From assembly GCA_943332615.1 (NCBI GenBank), contig CALQQB010000012.1:18371-82370 (forward strand): a stretch of DNA of 64,000 nt, given 5' to 3'. Position 1 is the stretch's first letter. Each line of letters opens with the position of its first letter. The notes beneath the pieces are model-generated. The model saw only the letters and a program-made list of their open reading frames with translations. It was not told where the DNA came from and searched no databases. A program made the position numbers and the translations under genes. Source of the stretch: Phenylobacterium deserti (lineage in GTDB: Bacteria; Pseudomonadota; Alphaproteobacteria; Caulobacterales; Caulobacteraceae). Positions 46,750 through 56,307 of this stretch are shown in pieces.

Positions 46750-48153
46750 ATGGCTGAGACCAACTACGACATCGTCATCATTGGCGGGGGCCCCGGCGGC
46801 TACAATGCCGCCATCCGCGCCGGCCAGCTGGGGCTCAGGGCCGCCTGCGTTGAAATGCGCGTGACGCTTGGGGGCACCTGCCTGAACGTCGGCTGCATGC
46901 CGTCGAAGGCGCTGCTGCACGCCTCTGACCTCTTTGCCCAGGCGAGCGGTGAGTTCGCGACCCTCGGGATCGACGTGGCGCCGAAACTCAACCTGCCGCA
47001 GATGATGAAGCAGAAGAGCGAAAGCGTTGGCGCGCTCACCAAGGGCATCGAGTTCCTGTTCAAGAAGAACAAGGTCGACTGGATCCGGGGCGCGGGAAAG
47101 ATCACCGGCCCGGGCAAGGTCGAGGTGACGGCTGAGGACGGGGCGGTCACCACGTTGTCGGCCAGGAACATCGTCATCGCCACTGGCTCGGAACCCGCGA
47201 GCCTGCCGGGCGTCGCGGTGGACCAGACGCGGATCGTGGATTCCACCGGCGCGCTCTCGCTTCCGGAAGTGCCCGGCCACCTGGTGGTGATCGGCGCCGG
47301 CATCATCGGGCTTGAGCTGGGCTCGGTGTGGCGCCGGCTGGGGGCGAAGGTCACCGTGGTCGAGTTCCTCGACCGGATCACCCCCGGGATGGACAGCGAA
47401 CTGGCCAAGGCCTTCCAGCGGGCCCTCACCAAGCAGGGTATGGTGTTCAAGCTGGGCGCAAAGGTCACCGGCGCGACGGCCTCGAAAAAGGGCGTCGCCC
47501 TCACCTGCGAGCCGGTCGCCGGCGGCGGCGCCGAGACCCTGGACGCCGACTACGTCCTGCTGGCGATCGGCCGCCGACCCTTCACGGACAACCTGGGCCT
47601 GGAGACCGTGGGCGTTGAAACCGACAAGCGTGGCTTCATCCCCACCGACCACTTCCGGACCTCGGCCGATGGCGTCTGGGCGATCGGCGACGTGATCCTG
47701 GGACCGATGCTGGCGCACAAGGCTGAAGAGGACGCGGTCGCCTGCGTCGAGCTGATCGCCGGCAAGTACGCCCACGTGGACTACAATCTGGTGCCGAACG
47801 TGGTCTACACCGCGCCCGAAGTCGCTTGGGTGGGCAAGACCGAGGAACAGCTCAAGGCGGAGGGCCGCGCCTACAAGGCGGGCAAGTTCCCCTTCACCGC
47901 CAACAGCCGCGCCAAGATCAATCACGAGACCGAGGGGTTCGTGAAGGTGCTGGCCGACGCTGTGACCGACGAGGTACTGGGTGTCCACATGATGGGCCCG
48001 CAGGTCTCCGAAATGATCGGCGAGTACTGCGTGGCGATGGCGTTCCGCGCCGCGTCCGAGGATATCGCCCGCACCTGCCACCCGCACCCGACCCGATCGG
48101 AGGCTCTGCGGCAGGCCGCCATGGGGGTTGAAGGGTGGACGATGCAGGCCTGA
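46750..48153 (+). CDS. lpd: Dihydrolipoamide dehydrogenase (E3)
   Basis: Lpd reoxidises lipoamide of the 2-oxoacid dehydrogenase complexes using FAD and NAD. The 467-residue protein has the FAD motif IVIIGGGPGGYNAAIRAGQLG, cut here as the GGGPGGYNAAIRAG core, the redox-active disulfide in GGTCLNVGCMPSKALLH, and the NAD motif VVIGAGIIGLELGSVWRRLG. The FAD-binding ADGVWAIGDV and the C-terminal HPHPTRSEALRQA with the catalytic His are also present. Length is usual. It belongs with sucA and sucB. Confidence 0.97.
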   Translation: MAETNYDIVIIGGGPGGYNAAIRAGQLGLRAACVEMRVTLGGTCLNVGCMPSKALLHASDLFAQASGEFATLGIDVAPKLNLPQMMKQKSESVGALTKGIEFLFKKNKVDWIRGAGKITGPGKVEVTAEDGAVTTLSARNIVIATGSEPASLPGVAVDQTRIVDSTGALSLPEVPGHLVVIGAGIIGLELGSVWRRLGAKVTVVEFLDRITPGMDSELAKAFQRALTKQGMVFKLGAKVTGATASKKGVALTCEPVAGGGAETLDADYVLLAIGRRPFTDNLGLETVGVETDKRGFIPTDHFRTSADGVWAIGDVILGPMLAHKAEEDAVACVELIAGKYAHVDYNLVPNVVYTAPEVAWVGKTEEQLKAEGRAYKAGKFPFTANSRAKINHETEGFVKVLADAVTDEVLGVHMMGPQVSEMIGEYCVAMAFRAASEDIARTCHPHPTRSEALRQAAMGVEGWTMQA

Positions 48154-48186
48154 GCCCAGGCCTGACCGGCCCGCTTGCTTGGAGAT

Positions 48187-48226
48187 AGACCATTCGGCGC
48201 TCTGAGCCTGAACCTACGAATGGTCT
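48187..48226. repeat. Dispersed inverted repeat, copy 2
   Basis: AGACCATTCG (48187-48196) and CGAATGGTCT (48217-48226) form perfect 10-bp arms around 20 bases that read GCGCTCTGAGCCTGAACCTA. Relative to copy 1 at 28789, the outermost pair is A-T rather than G-C, a compensatory change. It sits between lpd and the acetyltransferase and covers the region where that gene should start. Confidence 0.75.
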
Positions 48227-48284
48227 GGCCGTCCGCCGCGCGCGGACGGACGAGCTGGCCGCGTGCGCGATCCTCTACGTCCGC

Positions 48285-48650
48285 GTGCTCACCGACACCT
48301 TCACCTGGATGCCGGCCGAGCGGCATCGCGCCGCCGACTTCCTGGCCGCCGCGCGCGACGAGGAGATTTACGTGGCCCTGGAGGCCGGCCGGCTCGTTGG
48401 CCTGGCCGCGCTCTATCGGCCGCAGGTTTTCCTGCATTCGCTCTATGTCACGGAACGCGGCCGCGGCATTGGCCGGTCTCTGCTGGCGCACGTCAGCGCC
48501 GCCGCCGGCGGGGTGCTGTCGCTGAAATGCCAGGCCGCCAATACCGGCGCCCAGGCCTTCTACCTCCGCGAGGGCTTCCGCTGCATGGAGGCGGGCGAGG
48601 ACGCAGGCGTGGCCTGGCTGCGGTTTGTGCGCGACCTGCGGGGCGGCTGA
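48285..48650 (+). CDS. GNAT family N-acetyltransferase with unclear start
   Basis: This GNAT protein has the first strands EIYVALEAGRLVGLAALY, the acetyl-CoA loop LHSLYVTERGRGIGRSLLAHV and ANTGAQAFYLREGFRCME. The first canonical start in frame is GTG at 48285, giving 121 residues, but that would delete part of the first helix. The frame upstream reads VRRARTDELAACAILYVRV, which fits the missing GNAT beginning. No ATG, GTG or TTG is available there, and the region overlaps a palindromic repeat. The start may be non-canonical (ATT at 48192 has a GGAG box seven bases before it), or the gene may be damaged. Confidence 0.75.
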   Translation: MLTDTFTWMPAERHRAADFLAAARDEEIYVALEAGRLVGLAALYRPQVFLHSLYVTERGRGIGRSLLAHVSAAAGGVLSLKCQAANTGAQAFYLREGFRCMEAGEDAGVAWLRFVRDLRGG

Positions 48651-48675
48651 TGGCCTGCAACGCGCAAGGGCCTGC

Positions 48676-49602
48676 TCAGGCGTGCGGGTGCGCCGCCGTG
48701 TACGCGCTGAGCAAGGCGGCGGCGTCCACTTCGGTGTAGCGCTGCGTCGTCGACAGCGAGGCGTGGCCCAGCAGTTCCTGGATCGAGCGCAGGTCGGCGC
48801 CCGCCCCCAACAGGTGGGTGGCGAAGGAATGGCGCAGCGCATGCGGCGTGGCGCTGGCGGGCAGCCCCAATCGCCCGCGCAGGACCTGCACCGTGGCCTG
48901 GACGTGGCGCGGGCTTAACGGGCCTCCCCGCTTGGCGCGGAACAGCGGCCCGTCGGCGGCCAGCACGAACGGCGCCACGGCCAGGTAGGCGTCCACCGCC
49001 TCCCGCACAGCCGGCAGCACCGGGGCCATGCGGGTCTTCGATCCCTTGCCGGTGATCCGCAGCAGATCGCTGAGCGGCGCATCGGAGCGTTTCAGCGACA
49101 GGGCTTCGGAGATCCGCAGGCCGCAGCCGTAGAGCAGCGTCAGCACCGCCTCGTCGCGGGCGGCCTCCCAGTCCTCGCGATCAGGGTCCAGCCCGGGTTC
49201 GGCCAGCAGGCCGGCCGCCTGGTCCTCGGTGACCGGTCGCGGCGCGCCCGGTTTGACGCGCGGCCCGCGCACCAGGGCCAGTGACGGGTTCGGCGTGTCC
49301 AGCCGCCGGTCGAGAAACCGATGGAAGGTGCGGATGGCCGACAGGGCCTGGCTCAGCGAGCGGGGCGACAGCGGATGGTCGCCGCTGCGCAGATAGGCCA
49401 GCCAGGCGCGCACCTCCCCCGGCGTGATCGTGCCCAGGTCGGCGACGCTGATGGCCTCGCCGCGATGCTGGCCCAGGAAGGCGATGTAGCGCGCCGCCGC
49501 AAAGCCATAGGCCTCTAGCGTGCGTGGCGAGGCGCGGCGCTCGTGGGCCAGGTGCTCCAGCCACTGCGCCCGCGCCGCGCTTGCCGTCAGAGCTGCGGCC
49601 AT
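48676..49602 (-). CDS. xerC: Tyrosine recombinase XerC
   Basis: XerC resolves chromosome dimers at dif with XerD, activated by FtsK. The 308-residue protein has the N-terminal SAM-like domain (WLEHLAHERRASPRTLEAYG) and a catalytic domain with Arg in YGCGLRISEALSLK and Lys in GKGSKTR. HALRHSFATHLLG (HxxR) and GHASLSTTQRYTEVD (His and nucleophile Tyr) complete the set. It overlaps the DUF484 gene by 16 bases, as in many proteobacteria where xerC is beside DUF484. The ftsK gene at 706 is its likely partner. Confidence 0.93.
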   Translation of the reverse strand: MAAALTASAARAQWLEHLAHERRASPRTLEAYGFAAARYIAFLGQHRGEAISVADLGTITPGEVRAWLAYLRSGDHPLSPRSLSQALSAIRTFHRFLDRRLDTPNPSLALVRGPRVKPGAPRPVTEDQAAGLLAEPGLDPDREDWEAARDEAVLTLLYGCGLRISEALSLKRSDAPLSDLLRITGKGSKTRMAPVLPAVREAVDAYLAVAPFVLAADGPLFRAKRGGPLSPRHVQATVQVLRGRLGLPASATPHALRHSFATHLLGAGADLRSIQELLGHASLSTTQRYTEVDAAALLSAYTAAHPHA

Positions 49603-50288
49603 CGCTCCGCCGTCCGCTCCACCACCCGGGCCAGGAAGGCTACCAGCTCGGCCCCCATCTCCGGCGTGAAGCCTTCAGGGTCGGTGGAGCCGAAGGCCAG
49701 CAGGCCCTGACGGGACGGCTCCCAGATGGCCAGGCGGACCATGGCCATCGACGCGATCTCCCCTGCCTCGGGGCCAAACAGCCCCGCCGCCGTGGGGACG
49801 AACCCCATGCGCGTCATCCGCTGCCGGCCATTCAGCAGCAGGTCGACTTGGCCCTCCACCAGGCCGGTCCAGCCGGCGGGTGGCAGGCCTTCGGTCTCCA
49901 CCGCCAGCACCCCGGCGGCCAGGCCGAATCGGGTGCGGGCCAGTTCGTCCACCCGCCGTGCCAGGTCGGCGTGGTTGCGGGCGTCCAGCAGGTCCACCAC
50001 CGCGCCATGGGTCTGGGTCTGGGCCACGAAGTTGGCGTGGGCGGTCTCTTCCAGCATCAGCCGTTGGACAGCCTCGCGCTGGTGGGCGGCGTGGACGCGG
50101 GCCATCGGGGCAAAGGCGATGACGTTGCCTCCGGCCAACGCAAGTCCCAGTTCGGCCAGCAACCTCTCGTCGTCCTTCAGGAACTCGGGATTATCGGCCA
50201 GGAAACGGCGCACAGCCGAGGGATCTAGGGGGCTGGCGTCACCCCCGAATTCGCCCTGCGACCCATCCATATCCGTCCAGCTCCCCAT
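49587..50288 (-). CDS. DUF484 family protein
   Basis: This 233-residue protein matches DUF484, a GAF-like domain found next to xerC in proteobacteria. It starts with VRRFLADNPEFLKDDERLLAELG, has FAPMARVHAAHQREAV, then a GAF-like core with AARTRFGL-type strands (ELARTRFGLAAGVLAVETEG) and ends with SMAMVRLAIWEPSRQGLLAFGSTDPEGF. Its role is unknown. The stop overlaps the xerC start by 16 bases, suggesting coupled expression. Confidence 0.9.
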   Translation of the reverse strand: MGSWTDMDGSQGEFGGDASPLDPSAVRRFLADNPEFLKDDERLLAELGLALAGGNVIAFAPMARVHAAHQREAVQRLMLEETAHANFVAQTQTHGAVVDLLDARNHADLARRVDELARTRFGLAAGVLAVETEGLPPAGWTGLVEGQVDLLLNGRQRMTRMGFVPTAAGLFGPEAGEIASMAMVRLAIWEPSRQGLLAFGSTDPEGFTPEMGAELVAFLARVVERTAERWPQL

Positions 50289-50301
50289 ATCGAATCAGCG
50301 G

Positions 50302-50958
50302 CTACAGGATGGACTGGCCCGTGCCCTTCCAGTCCGCCATGAACTGAGACAGCCCCCGTTCGGTTAACGGATGCTTGAAAAGCGCGTTGAAGACGTCCGG
50401 CGGGATGGTGGCGCAGTCGCACCCGGCCATCGCCGCCTGGGCCACGTGGCCCGGGGTGCGGATCGAGGCGGCGAGGATTTCCGTGTCGAAGCCCTCGTAG
50501 TTGTCGTAGATCGCCCGGATCTCAGTGATCAGGTCCATGCCGACGGCGCCGTGGTCATCCAGCCGGCCGATGAATGGGCTGATGTAGCTGGCGCCCGCCT
50601 TGGCGGCCAGCAGGGCCTGGGCGGCCGAGAAGCAGAGGGTGACGTTGGTCTGGATGCCCTCGGCGTAGAATTCCCGGACGGCGACCAGTCCGTCGCGGGT
50701 GAGCGGCACCTTGACGACGATGTTCGGGGCGATCGCCGCCAGCTTGCGGCCCTCGGCCAGCATGCCGGAGGTCTCCATGGACGCCACCTCGGCGCTCACT
50801 GGCCCCTCCACGATGGCGCAGATCTCGGCGATCACCTCCAGCATGTTGCGGCCGGACTTGGCGATCAGGGTCGGGTTGGTGGTGACGCCATCCACCAGGC
50901 CGGTCGCGGCGAGGTCCTTGAGGACGGCGGTGTCGGTGGTGTCGAGGAAGAGCTGCAT
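50302..50958 (-). CDS. Transaldolase / fructose-6-phosphate aldolase type
   Basis: This 218-residue TIM-barrel enzyme belongs to the small transaldolase/FSA (TalC) group. It begins [20 protein letters not shown], contains [14 protein letters not shown], and has the Schiff-base Lys in [29 protein letters not shown] and [17 protein letters not shown] near the end are diagnostic. The small size distinguishes it from classical 330-residue transaldolases; sequence alone does not settle transaldolase against F6P aldolase. It lies in the pentose-phosphate context with rpe and tkt. Confidence 0.92.
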   Translation of the reverse strand: MQLFLDTTDTAVLKDLAATGLVDGVTTNPTLIAKSGRNMLEVIAEICAIVEGPVSAEVASMETSGMLAEGRKLAAIAPNIVVKVPLTRDGLVAVREFYAEGIQTNVTLCFSAAQALLAAKAGASYISPFIGRLDDHGAVGMDLITEIRAIYDNYEGFDTEILAASIRTPGHVAQAAMAGCDCATIPPDVFNALFKHPLTERGLSQFMADWKGTGQSIL

Positions 50959-51033
50959 GGTGTGACCTTGGGACTTGCCTGTTCTTGCACTTGTCGGCTG
51001 CGCTTGTAGCTGCGAAGCCCTGATCCTCAAACC

Positions 51034-53196
51034 ATGAGCCGCATCGCCTCCGTCCTGATTCCCATGCCCCTGCCCGAGGCGTTCGACTACGCCGAGCCGG
51101 AAGGCATGGCGCTGGCGGCCGGCGACCAGGTGGCCGTGCCCCTGGGGCCGCGGCTGATCCGGGGCGTGGTGACGCAGCTGCGCGAAGCGCTGGGCGGTAA
51201 CCGCCCGTTGAAACCGGTGGCCGAAAAGCTCGACGATCCGCCCCTGCCACCGGGGACGGTGGAGTTCATCCAGTGGGCGGCCCGATACGCCGTCGATGCG
51301 CCAGGGCAGCCGCTGGCGATCGCGCTGCGCGGCGCCCGCGCACCCAAGCCTCGCCCGCAGCGGGTGGTCCGGGTCACCGGCGCCCAACCGGCGCGCGCCA
51401 CACCGGCCCGGATTCGGGTGCTGGAAGCCGCGGCCGCCGGGCCGATCCCACCGGCCGATCTCGCCCGCGCCGCTGAGGTCTCGTCCGGGGTCGTGAAGGG
51501 GCTGATCGATGAGGGCGCTCTGGTCCTCGACTTGATCGTGGCGGAGGCGCGCTTCGACGCGCCGGACCTGGCCCTTCACGGCGCCGACCTCAACCCCAGC
51601 CAGGCTGCCGCCGCCGAGGTGCTGAAGGCCCTGGTGATGGCGGGTGGCTACAGCGTCGCCTTGCTGGACGGCGTCACCGGCTCCGGCAAGACCGAGGTCT
51701 ACCTGGAGGCTGTGGCCACCGCGCTGGCGGCGGACCCGGGCGCCCAGGTGCTGATCCTGCTGCCGGAGATCGCGCTCACCCAGGCGGTGATTGCCCGGGT
51801 CGCCGGCCGCTTCGGCGCGCAACCTGGTGAGTGGCACTCCGATGTGGCGCCCCCAGCGCGGCGACGCGTGTGGGAATCGGTGGCCGCGGGGACCTGCCGG
51901 ATCGTCGTGGGCGCGCGCTCGGCGTTGTTCCTGCCGTTCCGCAAGCTGGCCCTGATCGTGGTCGACGAGGAGCACGACGGCTCGTTCAAGCAGGAGGAGG
52001 GCTTTATCTACCACGCCCGCGACCTGGCCGTGGCGCGCGGCAAGATCGAGGACGCCGCGGTGGTGCTGGCCTCGGCCACGCCGTCACTGGAGAGCCTGCG
52101 CAACGCCGAGACCGGCCGCTACCGCTGGCTGAAGCTGACGGCGCGCCACGGGACCGCGCAGCTGCCGGACATCGACCTCATCGACCTGCGCGAGACCCCG
52201 CCCGACCCAGGCCGCTGGCTGTCGCCGCCGCTGGTGGTCGCCATGGCCGAGACGTGGGGCCGCGGCGAGCAGACGCTGCTGTTCCTAAATCGTCGGGGCT
52301 ACGCACCCCTGGTGCTCTGCCGCGCCTGCGGAGAGCGGATGACCGCCCCGGACACCGACAGCTGGCTGGTCGAGCACCGCTACACCGGCCGCCTGGTCTG
52401 CCACCTCACCGGGTTCTCGATGCCCAAGCCCCTGGCCTGCCCGCACTGCGGGGCCAAGGAGAGCCTGGTCTCCATCGGCCCAGGCGTCGAGCGGGTGGAG
52501 GAGGAGGCCCGCGCCCTGTTCCCGGACGCCCGCATCGCCGTATTCTCCTCCGACACCGTCTTCGACGCCCGCGAGGCGCGCCGGATGATCGAGACCATGG
52601 CCGCCGGAGACATCGACATCCTGGTGGCCACCCAGGCGGCGGCCAAGGGTCACAACTTCCCGAACCTGACCCTGGTGGGCGTGGTCGACGCCGACCTCGG
52701 CCTGCGCGGCGGCGACCTCAGGGCCGCCGAGCGAACCTACCAGCTGCTTGCCCAGGCCACCGGCCGCGCCGGCCGCAAAGACCGGCCGGGCCGCGCCTTG
52801 CTGCAGACCTACGCGCCTGAGCACGCCGTGATGCAGGCGCTCAAGGCCCAGGACCGCGACGCCTTCGTCGCCGCCGAGATGGCCGAGCGCGAACTGGCCG
52901 GCCTGCCGCCATTCGGCCGGCTGGCGGCGGTGATCGCGTCTGGCCCCGACGCGGCCCAGCTTGACGACTTCCTGCGCAAGATGGCCGAGGCCGCGCCCAA
53001 TGCGCCGGGGGTGGCGGTCTATGGCCCCGCCGACGCGCCGTTGGGCCTGATCCGCGGCAGGCGCCGCAAGCGATTCCTGATCCGCGCCGACCGCGGCGTC
53101 GATCTCTCCGCCTACATGGCCGCCTGGCGCGCCCGGGTCAGGCCGTCCGGCCAGATCCGCGTCGCCATCGACATCGACCCCTACAGTTTTCTCTGA
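51034..53196 (+). CDS. priA: Primosomal helicase PriA
   Basis: PriA restarts stalled replication forks. The 720-residue protein has the N-terminal DNA-binding domain, Walker A in [16 protein letters not shown], the DEEH box in [15 protein letters not shown], and helicase motifs through [16 protein letters not shown]. In the zinc-binding insertion only CRAC (429-432) and CPHC survive. The expected second pair is replaced by APDTD and the third pair by CHLT, so just five of eight usual cysteines remain. Length is normal. It is convergent with terC. The degenerate zinc site is noted below. Confidence 0.95.
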   Translation: MSRIASVLIPMPLPEAFDYAEPEGMALAAGDQVAVPLGPRLIRGVVTQLREALGGNRPLKPVAEKLDDPPLPPGTVEFIQWAARYAVDAPGQPLAIALRGARAPKPRPQRVVRVTGAQPARATPARIRVLEAAAAGPIPPADLARAAEVSSGVVKGLIDEGALVLDLIVAEARFDAPDLALHGADLNPSQAAAAEVLKALVMAGGYSVALLDGVTGSGKTEVYLEAVATALAADPGAQVLILLPEIALTQAVIARVAGRFGAQPGEWHSDVAPPARRRVWESVAAGTCRIVVGARSALFLPFRKLALIVVDEEHDGSFKQEEGFIYHARDLAVARGKIEDAAVVLASATPSLESLRNAETGRYRWLKLTARHGTAQLPDIDLIDLRETPPDPGRWLSPPLVVAMAETWGRGEQTLLFLNRRGYAPLVLCRACGERMTAPDTDSWLVEHRYTGRLVCHLTGFSMPKPLACPHCGAKESLVSIGPGVERVEEEARALFPDARIAVFSSDTVFDAREARRMIETMAAGDIDILVATQAAAKGHNFPNLTLVGVVDADLGLRGGDLRAAERTYQLLAQATGRAGRKDRPGRALLQTYAPEHAVMQALKAQDRDAFVAAEMAERELAGLPPFGRLAAVIASGPDAAQLDDFLRKMAEAAPNAPGVAVYGPADAPLGLIRGRRRKRFLIRADRGVDLSAYMAAWRARVRPSGQIRVAIDIDPYSFL

Positions 53197-53233
53197 CGCC
53201 GCGAAGCCCCTGCCCTGATGGGGCGCAACTCCG

Positions 53234-54022
53234 TCAGTGCAGCGTCTTGTCCGGCGCCGGCTTCGCCCGGCGGGACAGCGTGTTCAGCGCTTCCACCCCA
53301 CCCGAGAACGCCATGGCGGCGTAGATGTAGCCCTTGGGCACATGGACACCGAAGCCGTCGGCGATCAGCACCGCGCCGATCATCAGCAGGAAACCCAAGG
53401 CCAGCATCACCACGGTCGGGTTGTTGTTTATGAAGGTGCTGAGCGGTCCCGCCGCCACAAGCATCGCCGCCACCGCGATCACCACGGCCACCATCATGAT
53501 CGCCACATGCTCGGTCATGCCCACCGCGGTCAGGATCGAGTCGATCGAAAACACGATGTCGAGGAAGATGATCTGCACCACCGCCGCGCTCAGGCTAATC
53601 TGCACCACGCCCTTGGTGTCCATCACACCAGCTGTCTGTCCGGGATCGACCTTCTCGTGAATCTCGATGGTCGCCTTCCAGACCAGGAACATCCCGCCTG
53701 CGATCAGGATCAGGTCGCGCCAGGAGAAGGCCAGTTCGAAGATCGGCTCGCCGTGCTCGCCCATCGGCCCTTGCCAGGGCACCGTGAAAACCGGCTGCGT
53801 CAGCCCCACGATCCAGCCCAGGGTGCCCAGCAGCGCCAGTCGCATGATCAGCGCCAGTGAGATGCCGATTCGCCGCGCGTGACCCCGTTGGGCCTCCGGC
53901 AGCTTGTTCGACAGGATCGAGATGAAGACCAGGTTGTCGATCCCGAGAACGACCTCCATCACCACCAGGGTGATCAGCGCGGCCCAGGCGGCCGGGTCGC
54001 TGACGAGAGCCGCAATATCCAT
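53234..54022 (-). CDS. TerC family integral membrane protein
   Basis: This 262-residue protein has about seven membrane segments and the TerC signatures [22 protein letters not shown], cut as [12 protein letters not shown], and [20 protein letters not shown] with the paired acidic GIDN and SIDS positions that line the ion path. TerC homologues are linked to tellurite resistance and to manganese or metal export and metalation of secreted proteins. It has no yybP-ykoY riboswitch upstream that I can see. It is convergent with priA. Confidence 0.93.
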   Translation of the reverse strand: MDIAALVSDPAAWAALITLVVMEVVLGIDNLVFISILSNKLPEAQRGHARRIGISLALIMRLALLGTLGWIVGLTQPVFTVPWQGPMGEHGEPIFELAFSWRDLILIAGGMFLVWKATIEIHEKVDPGQTAGVMDTKGVVQISLSAAVVQIIFLDIVFSIDSILTAVGMTEHVAIMMVAVVIAVAAMLVAAGPLSTFINNNPTVVMLALGFLLMIGAVLIADGFGVHVPKGYIYAAMAFSGGVEALNTLSRRAKPAPDKTLH

Positions 54023-54521
54023 TCAGGTCTCCAAGGGTCCCACGCCTCTATCTAAGCAGTCCGGCGCGGAGAGCCAATCCCGCCGCTTTTTCAATCAGCG
54101 CCACTTTCTTTGGCGCCAACGCCCCTGATCGCAAGCTTGTGAAGTGTGAATTCTCCTCTTGGGCGAGTCTCGCCGAACACCGGGGCGCGGTCGGCGAGCT
54201 CTTGTTTCGCCTTGTTACCTTCGTGTGAAGAGAGCCTATTCAAAGAATAACCTATGTTGAGTGGCTATTCGAAAGACAGATAATCTGAGCTGAACTACGG
54301 AAAGTCGCGGGAGTCTTCCCGAATAGTTTTCTTAGAAGCGCTATTTTCCCGGCGCAATGGCGGACCTATTACTCTAAGAATTGATCGGCTTGGCAGGACA
54401 TGCCTGAGCGGGGCTGTGGATAATTGGGCAGCGTCGTCTCATCGCGCGGCGTAAACCCTCTTTTCACTCAAGGCAGATAAGGCTAACCGTTCACTTCGGA
54501 AGTCGGGGAGTCACCGATAGC
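54023..54521. other. 499-base non-coding region with lower GC
   Basis: No gene is supported here. The DNA is more AT-rich than its surroundings between about 54200 and 54400. It holds a hairpin CGGGA-GTCT-TCCCG at 54308-54321. It also has an inverted repeat TTCTTAGA (54329-54336)/TCTAAGAA (54373-54380) and near-copies CTATTCAAAGA (54236) and CTATTCGAAAGA (54265). It probably carries promoters for both terC and the CHAP gene. No tRNA or riboswitch was recognised. Confidence 0.45.
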
Positions 54522-55199
54522 ATGCGTAAACGGACGCGGGCCCTTCTGGGTTCCCTCGCCGCCGCGGCCTTCGTGGCCTTCGCGCCGACAGGCGCGAGTG
54601 CGGACACTTATTGGCAGTGCGTGCCTTTCGCGCGGCTGATATCGGGTATTCAGATTTTCGGCGACGCCTGGACCTGGTGGCAGCAGGCTTCCGGCCGCTA
54701 TGAAACCGGCTTCCAGCCGCGCGCCGGTGCGGTGCTCTGCTTCAAGCAGACGGCGCGCATGCGCCTGGGCCATGTGGCGGTGGTCAGCCAGGTGCTGACC
54801 GACCGCGTCGTGCAGATCACCCACGCCAACTGGAGCCCGATCGAGGGCTCACGCGGCAAGGTCGAGCAGGACGTCACCATCGTCGATGTATCGACGCAGG
54901 GCGACTGGAGCCAGGTCAAGGTCTGGTACGATCCCAATCGCGACCTCGGCGGCTCCACCTACGCCACCCACGGCTTCATCTATCCGGACGCCACAGCCCG
55001 GATGATCGCCGACAGCGGGATATCCCGCGTCCAGAACGGGGCCATCGCCATGGCCCAGTCCGCCGCCTCGCAGATGGCCAGCGCTGTCCGACCGGGCCAG
55101 GGCCCGATGAGCCTGTTGAGCCAGGCCGCCGACTCCACAGATCGCATCGCCGCCCTGATCGCGGCCGCAACCCGTGGCGGGGACGACAAGAGCAAGTAG
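54522..55199 (+). CDS. Secreted CHAP-domain peptidoglycan hydrolase
   Basis: This 225-residue protein has a signal peptide (residues 1-27, ending GASA) and a CHAP domain. The nucleophile is Cys33 in YWQCVPFAR, the base His84 in LGHVAVVSQ, and the third residue Asn103 in HANWSP. CHAP enzymes cleave peptidoglycan amide bonds. The C-terminal 60 residues (AIAMAQSAASQMASAV) are Ala/Ser-rich and may be a linker or wall-binding tail. It follows the AT-rich 499-base region, which probably holds its promoter. Confidence 0.9.
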   Translation: MRKRTRALLGSLAAAAFVAFAPTGASADTYWQCVPFARLISGIQIFGDAWTWWQQASGRYETGFQPRAGAVLCFKQTARMRLGHVAVVSQVLTDRVVQITHANWSPIEGSRGKVEQDVTIVDVSTQGDWSQVKVWYDPNRDLGGSTYATHGFIYPDATARMIADSGISRVQNGAIAMAQSAASQMASAVRPGQGPMSLLSQAADSTDRIAALIAAATRGGDDKSK

Positions 55200-55260
55200 T
55201 CCGCGCGGTTGACGCATCGGGCGGTGCGGCCCCAGTAAGGCCGCGCAGGAGCCTTCGCGC

Positions 55261-56214
55261 ATGCTCAACGTCCTCCGGCGCGGCCAGACCGCCTGCCAGA
55301 CCGAACAGCCCGGGCCGGGCTGGACGCTTGGCGACGACGTGCTCTGGATCGACCTCCTGACGCCCACCCGCGAGGAGGAACTGGCCGTCGAGTCCGCGCT
55401 GGGGCTGCAACTGCCGACGGTGGCCGAGATGGAGGCTCTGGAGCCTTCCAGCCGGCTCTACCAGGAAGCGGGCGCCACCTTCATGACCGCCACCCTGCTG
55501 GCGCATGGCGGTCATCCACCGCCGGTCGCGACCCCGGCCACATTCGTGCTGGCGGGCGGGCGGCTGGTCACCCTGCGCTACGAGACCCTGAAGGCGTTCT
55601 CGATCTTCCAGTCCCGCGCACATGAGGCCGGGTTCGCCAGCGGCACGGCGGCTCTGCTCAGCCTGCTGGACGCCATCGTCGAGCGCCTTGCTCAGGTGCT
55701 CGATGCGACCGGCGACGGGGTCGAGGCGGCCTCCGTGGCGATCTTCCAGCGCCCGGCTGCGGGGGACTTTCGGCCGATGCTGACCAACCTCGCTCAGGCC
55801 CAGTCGGTCACGGCCATCACCCGCACCTGCTTGGTCAGTCTGGCCCGCCTTTTGAGCTTCGCCAACCTCGCTCCGGAGATCGCCGCTGACGGCGACCACC
55901 GCGCGCACCTGAAGAGCCTGCAGCGCGATACCCAGTCGCTCACCGACCACGCCGACCACCAATCCGGCCACGTGACCTTCCTGCTGGACGCGGCGCTGGG
56001 CCTGATCAACATCGAGCAGAACGGCATCATCAAATTCTTTTCGGTGGTGGCGGTGGTGTTCATGCCGCCGACCCTGATCGCCTCCATCTACGGCATGAAC
56101 TTCGATGTCCTGCCGGAGCTGCATTTTCGTTTCGGATACCCTCTGGCCCTCGCCGCCATGCTCATCGCCGGGGTCCTGCCGTTCGTCTGGTTCAAGCGCC
56201 GCGGCCTGCTTTAG
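55261..56214 (+). CDS. CorA-family magnesium transporter
   Basis: This 317-residue protein is a CorA channel for Mg2+ or related divalent ions. It has the long cytoplasmic alpha/beta funnel, then VVFMPPTLIASIYGMNFDVLPEL with the pore GMN motif and a second transmembrane helix LALAAMLIAGVLPFVWF ending in KRRGLL. ZntB is unlikely because the GMN-F-x-x-L-P-E-L form is CorA-like. It is expressed 61 bases after the CHAP gene, perhaps with it. A short G-rich spacer separates it from the pentapeptide gene. Confidence 0.92.
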   Translation: MLNVLRRGQTACQTEQPGPGWTLGDDVLWIDLLTPTREEELAVESALGLQLPTVAEMEALEPSSRLYQEAGATFMTATLLAHGGHPPPVATPATFVLAGGRLVTLRYETLKAFSIFQSRAHEAGFASGTAALLSLLDAIVERLAQVLDATGDGVEAASVAIFQRPAAGDFRPMLTNLAQAQSVTAITRTCLVSLARLLSFANLAPEIAADGDHRAHLKSLQRDTQSLTDHADHQSGHVTFLLDAALGLINIEQNGIIKFFSVVAVVFMPPTLIASIYGMNFDVLPELHFRFGYPLALAAMLIAGVLPFVWFKRRGLL

Positions 56215-56307
56215 CCGCGACGGGCAGGCCGCGCCAAAATCGCCGTTAAGGACGTCCCGCAATCCATCCTTAAACGCCCGTCGTGCAGGGTGGCCGGGCA
56301 GACCGCC

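Noticed and set aside
54023..54130. Possible yybP-ykoY manganese riboswitch before terC
   Set aside because: The conserved core of that class was not found in the leader.
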